This document shows, in pieces, positions 44,237 to 53,047 of a stretch of 64,000 nucleotides of DNA. A program made the position numbers and the translations under genes. This DNA is from Clostridium fungisolvens (lineage in GTDB: Bacteria > Bacillota > Clostridia > Clostridiales > Clostridiaceae). The first letter of the stretch is position 1. The number at the start of each line of letters is the position of its first letter. The notes under the pieces were generated by a model. That model was not told where the DNA came from, ran no database searches, and saw nothing but the letters and a program-made list of their open reading frames with translations. The stretch lies in assembly GCF_014193895.1 (NCBI RefSeq), contig NZ_BLZR01000001.1:1302001-1366000 (forward strand). The letters are read 5' to 3'.

Positions 44237-45238
44237 ATGGCATTATTTGAAAGTTATGAAAGAAGAATAGGACAAATAACACCTGTATTAGAAAAGTACG
44301 GTATAAAATCATTGGAAGAAGCTAGACAACTTTGTGTTGATTTAGGATTCGATCCATATACTATAGTAAGAGAAACTCAACCAATAGCATTTGAAAACGC
44401 TGGATGGGCATATGTATTAGGTGCTGCTATAGCTGTTAAATCAAACTGCACAAAAGCTGCTGATGCTTCAAAAGCAATCGGTGAAGGTTTACAAGCATTC
44501 TGTATCCCAGGATCAGTTGCTGATGACAGAAAAGTTGGTCTAGGACATGGTAACCTAGGATCAATGCTTTTAAGCGAAGAAACTAAATGTTTTGCTTTCC
44601 TTGCAGGACATGAATCATTTGCTGCTGCAGAAGGTGCTATAAAGATAGCTGAAAAAGCTAACAAAGTAAGAAAAGAGCCATTAAGAGTTATACTTAACGG
44701 TCTTGGAAAAGATGCAGCTCAAATAATATCAAGAATCAATGGATTCACATATGTTCAAACTAAGTTTGACTACTACACTGGAGAATTAGCAATAGTTAAA
44801 GAAGTTGCTTATTCAAAGGGACCAAGAGCTAAGGTTAGATGCTACGGTGCAGATGACGTTAGAGAAGGTGTTGCAATAATGCACAAAGAAGGCGTTGACG
44901 TATCAATAACTGGTAACTCAACTAACCCTACAAGATTCCAACATCCAGTTGCTGGAACATACAAGAAAGAAATGATTGATCTAGGAAAGAAATACTTCTC
45001 AGTTGCATCAGGTGGTGGTACTGGAAGAACTCTTCACCCAGACAACATGGCAGCAGGTCCAGCTTCATACGGTATGACAGATACTATGGGAAGAATGCAC
45101 TCAGATGCACAATTCGCAGGATCATCATCAGTTCCAGCTCACGTTGAAATGATGGGTCTTATCGGAATGGGTAATAACCCAATGGTTGGAGCAACAGTTG
45201 CAGTAGCAGTTGCTATTGAAGAAGCTTTAACAAAGTAA
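44237..45238 (+). CDS. GGGtGRT family protein
   Basis: 333 aa from ATG 44237 behind AAGGAGG; the in-frame ATG 44219 precedes the RBS. Named for the VASGGGTGRTLHPDNM motif (about residues 256-271), present in full. Also conserved are KFDYYTGEL, AKVRCYGADDVREGVAIM and the Ala-rich end. Biochemical role unknown. Codon choice is strongly biased toward common codons, which suggests high expression. Cotranscribed with the NifU-like gene; terminator at 45262. Confidence 0.93.
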   Translation: MALFESYERRIGQITPVLEKYGIKSLEEARQLCVDLGFDPYTIVRETQPIAFENAGWAYVLGAAIAVKSNCTKAADASKAIGEGLQAFCIPGSVADDRKVGLGHGNLGSMLLSEETKCFAFLAGHESFAAAEGAIKIAEKANKVRKEPLRVILNGLGKDAAQIISRINGFTYVQTKFDYYTGELAIVKEVAYSKGPRAKVRCYGADDVREGVAIMHKEGVDVSITGNSTNPTRFQHPVAGTYKKEMIDLGKKYFSVASGGGTGRTLHPDNMAAGPASYGMTDTMGRMHSDAQFAGSSSVPAHVEMMGLIGMGNNPMVGATVAVAVAIEEALTK

Positions 45239-45261
45239 TCAATTTAAATTAGTATATAAGG

Positions 45262-45305
45262 TCTCACGGCTTACGTAAGGGGTTTGTCGTGGGGCTTTTT
45301 TTACT
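45262..45305 (+). terminator. Terminator of the NifU-like/GGGtGRT operon
   Basis: GTCTCACGGC pairs with GTCGTGGGGC (10 bp with G-U), then T7. A near copy stands at 49103-49149. Confidence 0.9.
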
Positions 45306-45430
45306 ATCCGATACCTAATAGAGAACAACCAAAGGTCAAATTCATCTTATCTATCATTGATCAAGAGCTTCATATTGGTATATTATTTGCGTTGGTAAAT
45401 ATTTAAATGTTATCTGTTAGATTCAAAACA

Positions 45431-45462
45431 AACCGCACTTTTTTATTAAGTACGGTTTTCTT
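45431..45462. terminator. Terminator downstream of the GH3 gene
   Basis: AACCGCACTT and AAGTACGGTT arms with one mismatch; T-rich on the - strand (TTTGTTTT) and short T4 on the + strand. Confidence 0.6.
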
Positions 45463-45479
45463 ATAATGCATAACTAAAT

Positions 45480-47162
45480 TTAACTAGTCAATTTTCGCTT
45501 GTTGATAATACTTAATATATTTGGGTTATTTGTCAGAACTCTTGGTACTTTAATTTGATTTTTTGATATCCCTTTATTAAATAGAACTTCCTTTATTGAA
45601 TTAAAAGTGTTAGAAGATACAAGAACTACTTTTATCATACCTAACTTATGAGAGGCTCTAGCTCTATCATAGGCTAAGTTTGCTTTTCTGAGTTGTGAGT
45701 CTAAGGTTTGTTCTATCACTTTGATATTATGTTCAGATAAATTGTTTTTAAATTCAAAATAAAAGATATATCTTCCAGGAGTAATTGAATTGTCAGGGAA
45801 GGTTGTATAGTCAACTACATTCAACTGTAGTTCTTTTACTGTAGCATTTATAGCACTGGTTAAATGCTCTTCATTGGTCTTTTCAGCTACCATGTTGAGA
45901 ACTTGATTTTTTCTATACAAAAATTCTATCTCAGGACAGTTGTTATAAAAGCCTACTACCTTAATTACATCACCAATTCTATATCTATAAAGCCCTTGGT
46001 AATTAGTGACTATCACTTCATACTTTTTACCTATTAGTATCTCATCGATACAAAGTGTGTTGGTATCATTTTCTTTGTATTCTTTAATGGGGATAAACTC
46101 GTAAAATACAGTATCAGGGATAATTACATATCTAACTTTACCTACATACGGATTAATACCAATCATAGCTTCTGTAGCAGCATAGGCCGGAGTGTAAATT
46201 GGAAGTGAATCGGTATAATGATTTACCTTGTCATCATATATGGAGAAGTTTGCGCCAGTTACTGTAATAATATAGATTAAGCTAGGCCATATCCTTCTAA
46301 CTATTCCGTTAAAACCTTTATTAAACTCTAGTTCTAGCTTATCTGCTCTTACAGAGTTCGGCTTAATTAATTTATTTAAATATGTTCTAGTATTTTCATC
46401 TGTTTTAAGATTTGCACTTATACGTCCTTTTCTTATATCGCTCACTAGGGCTTGCCAGTTACTTTCTAAAACTCTAAATAGATCAAGCACATTGGATATA
46501 AAAACCCCGCTAATATACATAAGATTAACTTCGTATAATGCAAAAAGTAGGTGAAGATATAAGGCAGCTTCTTTATCTTTTATTTTCATTACCTCTATTG
46601 GTGAAGTATATAAGTAAGGCAATATTCGTTTTATACTATTCATACCACCGGAGGTTGCAGAACAGATTGGAATACCTGCTTCAGTATAAGTAGTCATAAC
46701 AATGTCCGCTATCATTAATCCTTTACCATAACTCCAGCTGTTTTTGAAGTTATCATAACAAATTTTGTTTGTAAGTAGTGCCATGTACTTAGAAGCTGAT
46801 TTTCTGCTGCTTTTAGTAGAAGGGATAAGTTTTTGCTTTCCTGTGGTTCCAGAGGTATGACCAAAGTATTCCACGTTTTCGCTAGTTAAAACATTTGATT
46901 CGCCTTTGGACATCCGGTTTATATAATTTTCGTAATAACTATATTCTGTTAGTGGAACTTGAGTTTTAAAATCTTCTATAGATTTAATTTCTTTAAATTT
47001 AAACTTTGTGCCTATTTCGCTTTTGTGATTTCTTCTTAAGATTTTAAAAAGTACTTTTTCATTTACAGCTTTACAAGTTTTAGTATCCTTATCAAACTTT
47101 CTTTTTACAACAGATCCTCCTTCTATAGTGATTTTATATAACGCGGTACTTATAATGCTCAA
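45480..47162 (-). CDS. GH3-family acyl-adenylate/amido synthetase-like enzyme
   Basis: 560 aa, near the usual GH3 length. TTG start at 47162 with GGGAG about 9 bases upstream. GH3 enzymes activate a carboxylic acid with ATP and join it to an amino acid. The ATP/AMP motif FGHTSGTTGKQKLIPSTKSS lies near residue 98; YAATEAMIGINP, VTNYQGLYRYRIGDVIKV and NMVAEKTNEEHL are further family elements. Known substrates are plant hormones; the bacterial substrate is unknown. Monocistronic. Confidence 0.88.
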   Translation of the reverse strand: MSIISTALYKITIEGGSVVKRKFDKDTKTCKAVNEKVLFKILRRNHKSEIGTKFKFKEIKSIEDFKTQVPLTEYSYYENYINRMSKGESNVLTSENVEYFGHTSGTTGKQKLIPSTKSSRKSASKYMALLTNKICYDNFKNSWSYGKGLMIADIVMTTYTEAGIPICSATSGGMNSIKRILPYLYTSPIEVMKIKDKEAALYLHLLFALYEVNLMYISGVFISNVLDLFRVLESNWQALVSDIRKGRISANLKTDENTRTYLNKLIKPNSVRADKLELEFNKGFNGIVRRIWPSLIYIITVTGANFSIYDDKVNHYTDSLPIYTPAYAATEAMIGINPYVGKVRYVIIPDTVFYEFIPIKEYKENDTNTLCIDEILIGKKYEVIVTNYQGLYRYRIGDVIKVVGFYNNCPEIEFLYRKNQVLNMVAEKTNEEHLTSAINATVKELQLNVVDYTTFPDNSITPGRYIFYFEFKNNLSEHNIKVIEQTLDSQLRKANLAYDRARASHKLGMIKVVLVSSNTFNSIKEVLFNKGISKNQIKVPRVLTNNPNILSIINKRKLTS

Positions 47163-47227
47163 GATGACACGCTCCCGAAGTATTTTTCATAATTAGTATA
47201 TGAAAAAGTATAGTTGTTGATATAAAG

Positions 47228-47283
47228 AAAGAGAAATATATTGCTTAGATTTTATAGTATCTAACAATGTATTTCTCTTTTCT
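47228..47283. terminator. Long hairpin terminator after the deacetylase gene
   Basis: AAAGAGAAATATATTG pairs with CAATGTATTTCTCTTT, and TTAGA/TCTAA extends it. On the - strand it follows repeat A3 and the deacetylase gene, and lies before the GH3 start. Confidence 0.8.
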
Positions 47284-47292
47284 AATTATTCT

Positions 47293-47387
47293 AGATGAAA
47301 TACTTCATATTTAAATTTATATTTTAAAATTCTCCTCTAAACCCAGAGGAGTTTTGAAAATAGATCTAGGATTAAAATGTTTCATCT
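47293..47387. repeat. Repeat family A, copy A3
   Basis: Outer arms AGATGAAATACTTCAT and ATTAAAATGTTTCATCT. Inner stem CTCCTCT (47332-47338) and AGAGGAG (47345-47351), loop AAACCC. The bases TTA directly after it (47388-47390) are the stop codon of the deacetylase gene. Confidence 0.88.
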
Positions 47388-48764
47388 TTATTTATCTAAA
47401 AGCTCATCAATATGAACAGGAGTATATCCATCATTCTTAAGAGTTTTTACAATTCTTTGTAGTGGCGAGTCTGGATTGTAATTTATGTTTAGCTTATTAT
47501 CATTTGTTTCAAAATTAATATAGTCTATTTCTGTAGAGGGGTGGTAATAAAAGCTTTTAAGTATATTAGGGTTGTCTTCATTAAAGTTATCTATAATGCG
47601 CTGCGTATCAATAGCAGTATCTGATATACGGCCTAATGGAGTTGGAACAAATAAATGACGATCCTCAGTTTTATATATGTTATCTTTTTTTGAATAATCA
47701 TAATGTTCATATAGAAACTGAAAATATTCGCCAATTATTTTCTTTTGCTCAGTAGTGGCTCTATAATGAGGACTTTCATAATACGAAATAGGAATATTTA
47801 AAGCACTTGCTGTGTCTATTCCTTTTTCTATAACTGCTCGAGTCTCAGCTTCAGTGCTATTTACGTCCTTTGACATATCTTCGCCGGTTCCACTTGCAAT
47901 GTTACCAGATTGGTGAGTATAGCCGTGTAGACCGATTTCTCCACCTTTATTAAGCATATAATCTAGTACATTCACAAAACCAGCATTTATTATATTGTCT
48001 TTTGTGAGCAAATCATTATCAAAGTTAGCTGAAGGAACTACGAATCTAGGCATCCATGAGACGTGAAACTTCATTCCATTGGAATAAAGTAAATTTGTCA
48101 TGATTTTTATTTTTGTTTGATTTTTATCTACAATATTTGAATAGCCACAACCGAAATCTTCAAATCTCATTAGAGAGGTTTTGTAATTATACAGTATTGA
48201 AGATTTTTTAGGAGCTTCAACGTTATCTTGAATAAGATTAATTTTTTTATTTTCAAAATTGAATACAGCAATTAAATCAAAAAGCTCTTCTATATCTGAT
48301 ATTGAGATATAGAAGGTATTATTATAATTAATTAAGTTACCTCTAAGAGATCCTTTTTTAGAATTTTTTTCATAAGAGTCTTCAGTCAAAAAAATTTTAT
48401 TACTTTTATTAGATATAAATAGTGAGCCTCTTGAGTTATCTACAGTATAATTCAATTTTTTTGAAACAACATTAAGTGGTATATAATATCTTTGGGATTT
48501 AAGTATCATAGGCACATCAGGTATGCTTGTCCCATCTAAGATGCTTAAACTTACACCATTAATTTCTGATATAGGTCTGTCAGAAAATTTGATTTTTGGA
48601 GTATAAGAACGCTTGAAATTGTTTTTTGTAAGTAAAATCGAATAATCAGTCTTGTTGGTATTAGTTCTAAAAAAATTAAAATAAGAAAGGATATTATATG
48701 AGATTAATAGGGTTAAGATTAACGATAAAAAAGAAAAAATCAGCGTTTTTGAATTCCATGGCAT
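47388..48764 (-). CDS. Exported polysaccharide deacetylase-like protein (DUF2334)
   Basis: 458 aa. An N-terminal membrane segment (residues 8-28) is followed by a copper-amine-oxidase-N-like domain (about 60-170: IPDVPMILKSQRYYIPLNVV). Residues about 190-458 are the DUF2334 deacetylase-like fold: MRFEDFG for the metal Asp, GGEIGLHGYTHQSG for the histidines, and YYHPSTEIDY near the end. It should act on cell-wall or extracellular glycan. RBS AAGGAGCG. Its TAA stop abuts repeat A3. Confidence 0.83.
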   Translation of the reverse strand: MPWNSKTLIFSFLSLILTLLISYNILSYFNFFRTNTNKTDYSILLTKNNFKRSYTPKIKFSDRPISEINGVSLSILDGTSIPDVPMILKSQRYYIPLNVVSKKLNYTVDNSRGSLFISNKSNKIFLTEDSYEKNSKKGSLRGNLINYNNTFYISISDIEELFDLIAVFNFENKKINLIQDNVEAPKKSSILYNYKTSLMRFEDFGCGYSNIVDKNQTKIKIMTNLLYSNGMKFHVSWMPRFVVPSANFDNDLLTKDNIINAGFVNVLDYMLNKGGEIGLHGYTHQSGNIASGTGEDMSKDVNSTEAETRAVIEKGIDTASALNIPISYYESPHYRATTEQKKIIGEYFQFLYEHYDYSKKDNIYKTEDRHLFVPTPLGRISDTAIDTQRIIDNFNEDNPNILKSFYYHPSTEIDYINFETNDNKLNINYNPDSPLQRIVKTLKNDGYTPVHIDELLDK

Positions 48765-48805
48765 GTGTTTTTCGCTCCTTTATTATATGTATAAATCATT
48801 TATAA

Positions 48806-48918
48806 AGATGTACCACTTCAATCCGAAATCTATTTTTAAAACTCTCACGGGTTCTGGTGAGAGAATTTAAAAATACTAAGTTTCAAAATAATAAGTTTCA
48901 AAATGAAGTGGGACATCC
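48806..48918. repeat. Repeat family A, copy A4 (inverted)
   Basis: Inner stem CTCTCAC (48842-48848) and GTGAGAG (48857-48863), loop GGGTTCTG. The right arm carries a short tandem duplication (AAGTTTCAAAATAAT then AAGTTTCAAAAT). It lies in the 620-base gap upstream of the deacetylase start. Confidence 0.85.
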
Positions 48919-49063
48919 ATAAATATGTTAAGAGGATTGTACCATTATTTTGAATAGAATAACTTAAAGAAAAGTTAAATTTATGTTACAAATTTAATAG
49001 TAGTATAAATATAAGACACAAGTGTTATTTTAAGGTTTTATTTCAATGATTAAAAGTTTATGG

Positions 49064-49149
49064 TGAAGAAGTTTTGAAAAAGTAATCAATTTAAATCGGT
49101 ATATAAGGTCTCACGGCTTACGTAATGGGGTTGCAGTGGGGCTTTTTTA
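49064..49149 (+). pseudogene. Relic: copied 3' end and terminator of a GGGtGRT gene
   Basis: The segment reads EEVLKK-stop, then AATCAATTTAAAT, then a hairpin almost identical to that at 45262. It parallels 45217-45303 (EEALTK-stop and terminator). Upstream of 49050 the frame is closed by TGA and no similarity is visible, so only the tail survives. It may still terminate transcription. Confidence 0.75.
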
Positions 49150-49385
49150 TGTTCTTTTTTGGAAGTTTTAGTATTTATAACTTTAGTATTTATAACTTTA
49201 GTACTTGTAAAATTAAACGATAATATAATTAGATATTTGTATAATTTTATAAGATAAAGCTAGAATGGAGGAAATGTAAACGCACATTTGACATAAAATC
49301 TATAATTTAGTGAAAATATTTAAACTATAGGTTCTATGGAAAAAATAATTATTTTTTAAAATAATCATAATTATGGAGGGTTAAA

Positions 49386-51383
49386 ATGAAATTTAAAAAA
49401 GCAAGCATAAATAGCATTCGTAGTAAATTAATTGTTAGTTTAATATCAGTTTGTATAATTCCATTACTTATAACAAGCTTTTTTTCATACAATAAATCAA
49501 AATCAATCCTTAACAACAAATTAAATCTTACAAGTACTCAAACTCTTACTGAGATAAATAATGGACTAATGGATTATTTTCATGGGCTTTCTGACATAAC
49601 TTCTATGACTGCAAAAAATCCGCCTATTACAAATATAGATAATGAGAATAATTTAGGACTAGTATCAGAAATATTAAAAAATGTTAAAGAGAGTGACAAT
49701 GATATTCTTGACTCATATTATGGAACTGCTTCTGGAAAGTTTGTAATATATCCTAATGTAAAGATGCCAGATGGATATGACGCAACTACAAGACCTTGGT
49801 ATAAGCAAGCGATAGAAGCTAAAGGAAAAGTTGTTGTAACTCCACCATACAAAGATGCAGCAACAGGGAGTATGGTTGTTGGTATTGCACAAACAGTAGA
49901 GAAGGATGGAAAAGTAGTAGGTGTACTTGGTATTGATTGTACATTATCTACACTTGCAGACAGAATAGCAACAAAGAAAATAGGAAATTCAGGATATGTA
50001 TTTATTGCTGATACAGCAGGTAATATTTTAGCTCACCCAAACAGAAGTCTTATTAATACAGATGCAGCTGCAAAACAATCTTTCTGGGATAAAGCAAAAT
50101 CTGAGGATAGTGGATTTGTAAATTATACATTCAATGGTGTGGATAAGTTTGGAGTATTTCAGACAAATAGACTAACTGGATGGAAATTGGTAGCTACGTT
50201 GGATCAAAGTGAACTAACTACTGACACAAAATCAATTCTGGTAAATACTTCAATAATAATAGGCATAATGTTTTTAATTACGGTAGCACTATCCCTAGTG
50301 TTAAGTAGAGGACTTTCAATGAATGTTAAAAAGTTAAAAGAAGTGTTTGCAAAGGCTTCACAAGGAGATTTATCCACTTTTGTAGAGGTTAAATCAAAAG
50401 ATGAACTTGGAGAACTTGCAAGAGATTACAATGCTATGATAAAAAATATTGGTGTACTATTAGACAGTGCTAAGAAAACATCAAATAGAGTTTTAGATAC
50501 AACTTCAAATCTCTCAAGTATGGCAGAGGAAACCACTGCTTCAATGTCACAAGTAGCCTTAGCTGTTTCTGAAATATCTCAAGGAGCTAATGACTTAGCA
50601 GAGAATTCACAAGAGACTGCAACTGGTGTTGGACAGCTGTCTGACAGATTGGACGATATTGCTGTAATAACTAATGACATGAATAATGTATCAAAAAATA
50701 CTGAAGTTTTAAGTAAGCAAGGAATAGATACAGTAAATATACTTATCAACAAAAATAGTGAGACTATGCAAGCTTCAAAGAAGGTTTCTGAGATAGTAAT
50801 TGATATGGATACGAGCGTGAAAGAGATTAGTACTATATCAGATGCTATAAATGCAATAACTGAGCAAACAAACTTACTTTCATTAAATGCTTCAATTGAA
50901 GCAGCAAGAGCAGGGGAAGCAGGAAAAGGATTTGCTGTGGTTGCAGATGAAATCAGGAAGCTTGCAGAACAATCTAAAGGTTCTACAGAACAAATTAAAT
51001 CAATAATTGAAAACATAAAAGAAAAAGCTACAACAGCAGTACAAGCTATGGATGACACCAAGAAGATTAGTTCAGAGCAGAATGAGGCTGTAGCAAAAAC
51101 AGAGCAAATATTTACTGATATATTACTTGCAATAAAAACTCTAACAGATAAGGTTCAAAATGTTAAGAAGTCAGTAGAGAATATGCAAGTACAAAAGCAA
51201 GTATTAGTTACTCAAGTAGAAAATACTTCGGCTGTCTCAGAGGAAACAGCGTCTTCAACAGAAGAGGTAACTGCTTCAACAGAAGAAGTTACTGCTACAA
51301 TGGAAAAGTTTACTCAGCATACAACTGAGTTACAAGATTTAGCTGAAAGGCTAAAAGATGAAATAGATAAGTTTAAAATGTAA
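49386..51383 (+). CDS. Methyl-accepting chemotaxis protein with dCache sensor
   Basis: 665 aa. TM1 at about 18-36; extracellular dCache domain about 40-285 (TRPWYKQAIEAKGKVVVTPP, then YKDAATGSMVVGIAQTV); TM2 near 290-310; HAMP about 312-365; and a signalling coiled coil with tip EQTNLLSLNASIEAARAGE at about 492. The ligand is likely a small molecule such as an amino acid or carboxylate. RBS GGAGGG. Solitary, not in a chemotaxis operon. Confidence 0.95.
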   Translation: MKFKKASINSIRSKLIVSLISVCIIPLLITSFFSYNKSKSILNNKLNLTSTQTLTEINNGLMDYFHGLSDITSMTAKNPPITNIDNENNLGLVSEILKNVKESDNDILDSYYGTASGKFVIYPNVKMPDGYDATTRPWYKQAIEAKGKVVVTPPYKDAATGSMVVGIAQTVEKDGKVVGVLGIDCTLSTLADRIATKKIGNSGYVFIADTAGNILAHPNRSLINTDAAAKQSFWDKAKSEDSGFVNYTFNGVDKFGVFQTNRLTGWKLVATLDQSELTTDTKSILVNTSIIIGIMFLITVALSLVLSRGLSMNVKKLKEVFAKASQGDLSTFVEVKSKDELGELARDYNAMIKNIGVLLDSAKKTSNRVLDTTSNLSSMAEETTASMSQVALAVSEISQGANDLAENSQETATGVGQLSDRLDDIAVITNDMNNVSKNTEVLSKQGIDTVNILINKNSETMQASKKVSEIVIDMDTSVKEISTISDAINAITEQTNLLSLNASIEAARAGEAGKGFAVVADEIRKLAEQSKGSTEQIKSIIENIKEKATTAVQAMDDTKKISSEQNEAVAKTEQIFTDILLAIKTLTDKVQNVKKSVENMQVQKQVLVTQVENTSAVSEETASSTEEVTASTEEVTATMEKFTQHTTELQDLAERLKDEIDKFKM

Positions 51384-51397
51384 TATGTAGGTTATAG

Positions 51398-51434
51398 TAA
51401 AAGAGCTTAACACAATAAAGTTTAAGCTCTTTTT
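51398..51434. terminator. Terminator between the chemoreceptor and reductase genes
   Basis: AAAAGAGCTTA pairs with TTTAAGCTCTTTTTC; A/T runs suit both strands. Confidence 0.85.
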
Positions 51435-51438
51435 CATA

Positions 51439-52065
51439 TTAACGTATAAAATTAGTAACTGCTCTTTGATCTTCTTTTTCAGGGATATTTATGCCAGCGT
51501 CCTTACCAGCTTGTATGCATTTTAGAAGCCAAGCCATGTTCTTACCTAAAGTTCTCATGGTTTGCATTCCTTCTAAATCTTGTTTTACTTCTTCAGGAGT
51601 GTTACCATGAACCATGTTCCAATATTGAGAAGATACAACAGGCATATTAGCAATTGTAAAGTATTTATTTAATTGCTCAAAAGCAGCAGTTGAACCTCCA
51701 CGTCTGCAGCTAACCACTGCAGCTCCTGGTTTGTATTGGAATCCGTCACCAGCATAGAAGAATCTATCTAGGAAAGCTGTTATTTGCCCAGATGCAGCTG
51801 CATAATGGACTGGAGAACCAAATATAAAGCCATCGGCATCTTTAGCTTTTTCTAGGGCGATATTTACAGTATCATCATTAAATACACATTTTCCATCAGT
51901 ATTATAGCATCCACCGCATGCCATACATCCACGAATAGGTTTATTTCCTACGTGAAAAATTTCTGTTTCAATGTTTGCTTTATTTAACTCTTTGGCAACT
52001 TCGCTTAATGCAGTAAAAGTACATCCTTGGGCTTTAGGGCTTCCATTAATAAGTAATACCTTCAT
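51439..52065 (-). CDS. NAD(P)H-dependent FMN reductase/flavodoxin-like protein
   Basis: 208 aa. Flavodoxin-like fold: KVLLINGSPKAQGCTFTAL at the N-terminus binds FMN phosphate, and FGSPVHYAAASGQITAFLDR is the flavin loop. CMACGGCYNTDGKCVFNDD is a cysteine-rich insert seen in Fe-S flavoprotein-type relatives. Likely reduces flavin or quinone. The 314-base divergent gap with crr holds a perfect palindrome. Confidence 0.88.
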   Translation of the reverse strand: MKVLLINGSPKAQGCTFTALSEVAKELNKANIETEIFHVGNKPIRGCMACGGCYNTDGKCVFNDDTVNIALEKAKDADGFIFGSPVHYAAASGQITAFLDRFFYAGDGFQYKPGAAVVSCRRGGSTAAFEQLNKYFTIANMPVVSSQYWNMVHGNTPEEVKQDLEGMQTMRTLGKNMAWLLKCIQAGKDAGINIPEKEDQRAVTNFIR

Positions 52066-52219
52066 TTTTACACCTCTTTAATATTATAAATGACTCGTAG
52101 ATATCCACGTTAGATAATAACTACTATATATAAATAGATGGATGAAATTTTTAAATCTAAAGGCTTATCTACTTTATACTACTAATAATATACAATAACA
52201 AAAGTATAAAATAAATAAC

Positions 52220-52257
52220 TTACTTTAAAGTAAAATACTAACTTAAAGTAGAGTTAG
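52220..52257. promoter_or_regulatory. Candidate operator palindrome
   Basis: TTACTTTAAAGTAA (52220-52233) is a perfect 14-bp palindrome. Close by, ACTAACTTAAAGTAGAGTTAGT (52238 on) has 7-bp arms and repeats the TTAAAGTA core. It lies between the divergent reductase and PTS IIA genes. Confidence 0.5.
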
Positions 52258-52379
52258 TGTTTTTAAAAAGTGTAGTACAACTAAAAGCATTCTTAAATGT
52301 TAGTATCTTAAGGTAGCATTTTTACTGACTTCCGTGCATAAGTTAGTTTTGAGTATTAATGGTTTGGAGGAATTGTTTG

Positions 52380-52928
52380 ATGGGAGTTAAAGATTTATTT
52401 AAGAATATTTTTAGATCAAAAGAGCGAAGTAATAATACAAGAAGCAGTTATAATAATGATAATAAGTTTAGGAGTGGTGAAATTGTTTATAGTCCTCTAG
52501 AAGGGGAGGTAAGGAAGCTAAGTGAAGTAAATGATCCTACATTCGGACAGGAACTTATGGGCAAAGGTATGGCTATAGAGCCAACAAGAGGAAGAGTTGT
52601 AGCACCGGTTGATGGTGAAATAGTGGCTATTTTCAATACTAAGCATGCACTGGCTTTAAAAAGTAAAGATGGAGTTGAAGTTTTGATACATGTTGGTATT
52701 GATACAGTAAATCTTGAAGGGAGATACTTTAAAGCTCACGTAGATCAAGGCTTTGATGTAAAAGCAGGAGAGTTATTAGTTGAATTTGATATAGAAAAAA
52801 TTAGGAATGAAGGCTATGATGTGATAACGTCTGTAGTAATCACGAATACAGATGATTATAAAGAAATTAGAGGAACAGAGGCTGAAAAAGTAAAGGAGAC
52901 AGAGCCATTTATTCAGGTTATAAGATAA
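52380..52928 (+). CDS. crr: PTS glucose-type IIA protein (Crr-like)
   Basis: 182 aa from ATG 52380 with GGAGG 8-12 bases upstream. The IIA-Glc domain (about 35-182) shows IYSPLEGEV, FGQELMGKGMAIEP and LIHVGIDTVNL with the phosphorylated His104; His89 (NTKHALAL) lies 15 residues before, as the two histidines do in E. coli. A 35-residue polar N-terminus is extra. Standalone IIA protein passing phosphate from HPr to a sugar-specific IICB. Linked in function to hprK. Confidence 0.92.
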   Translation: MGVKDLFKNIFRSKERSNNTRSSYNNDNKFRSGEIVYSPLEGEVRKLSEVNDPTFGQELMGKGMAIEPTRGRVVAPVDGEIVAIFNTKHALALKSKDGVEVLIHVGIDTVNLEGRYFKAHVDQGFDVKAGELLVEFDIEKIRNEGYDVITSVVITNTDDYKEIRGTEAEKVKETEPFIQVIR

Positions 52929-52938
52929 GAATAGTTAT

Positions 52939-53034
52939 AGATGAACCACTTCGTAATAAAGTTTATATTTTTAAATTCTCTCACCAGAACCCGTGAGAGT
53001 TTTAAAATAGATTTCTAATCGAAGTGTTTCATCT
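52939..53034. repeat. Repeat family A, copy A5
   Basis: Outer arms AGATGAACCACTTCG and CGAAGTGTTTCATCT (one mismatch). Inner stem CTCTCAC (52978-52984) and GTGAGAG (52993-52999) with loop CAGAACCC. It lies between the converging crr and GNAT genes and may terminate both. Confidence 0.9.
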
Positions 53035-53047
53035 TTAAAGCTATATA

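Noticed and set aside
49190..49240. Sigma-D (flagellar) promoter for the chemoreceptor
   Set aside because: TAAA and CGATAA are present but only 6 bases apart, far less than the required spacing.
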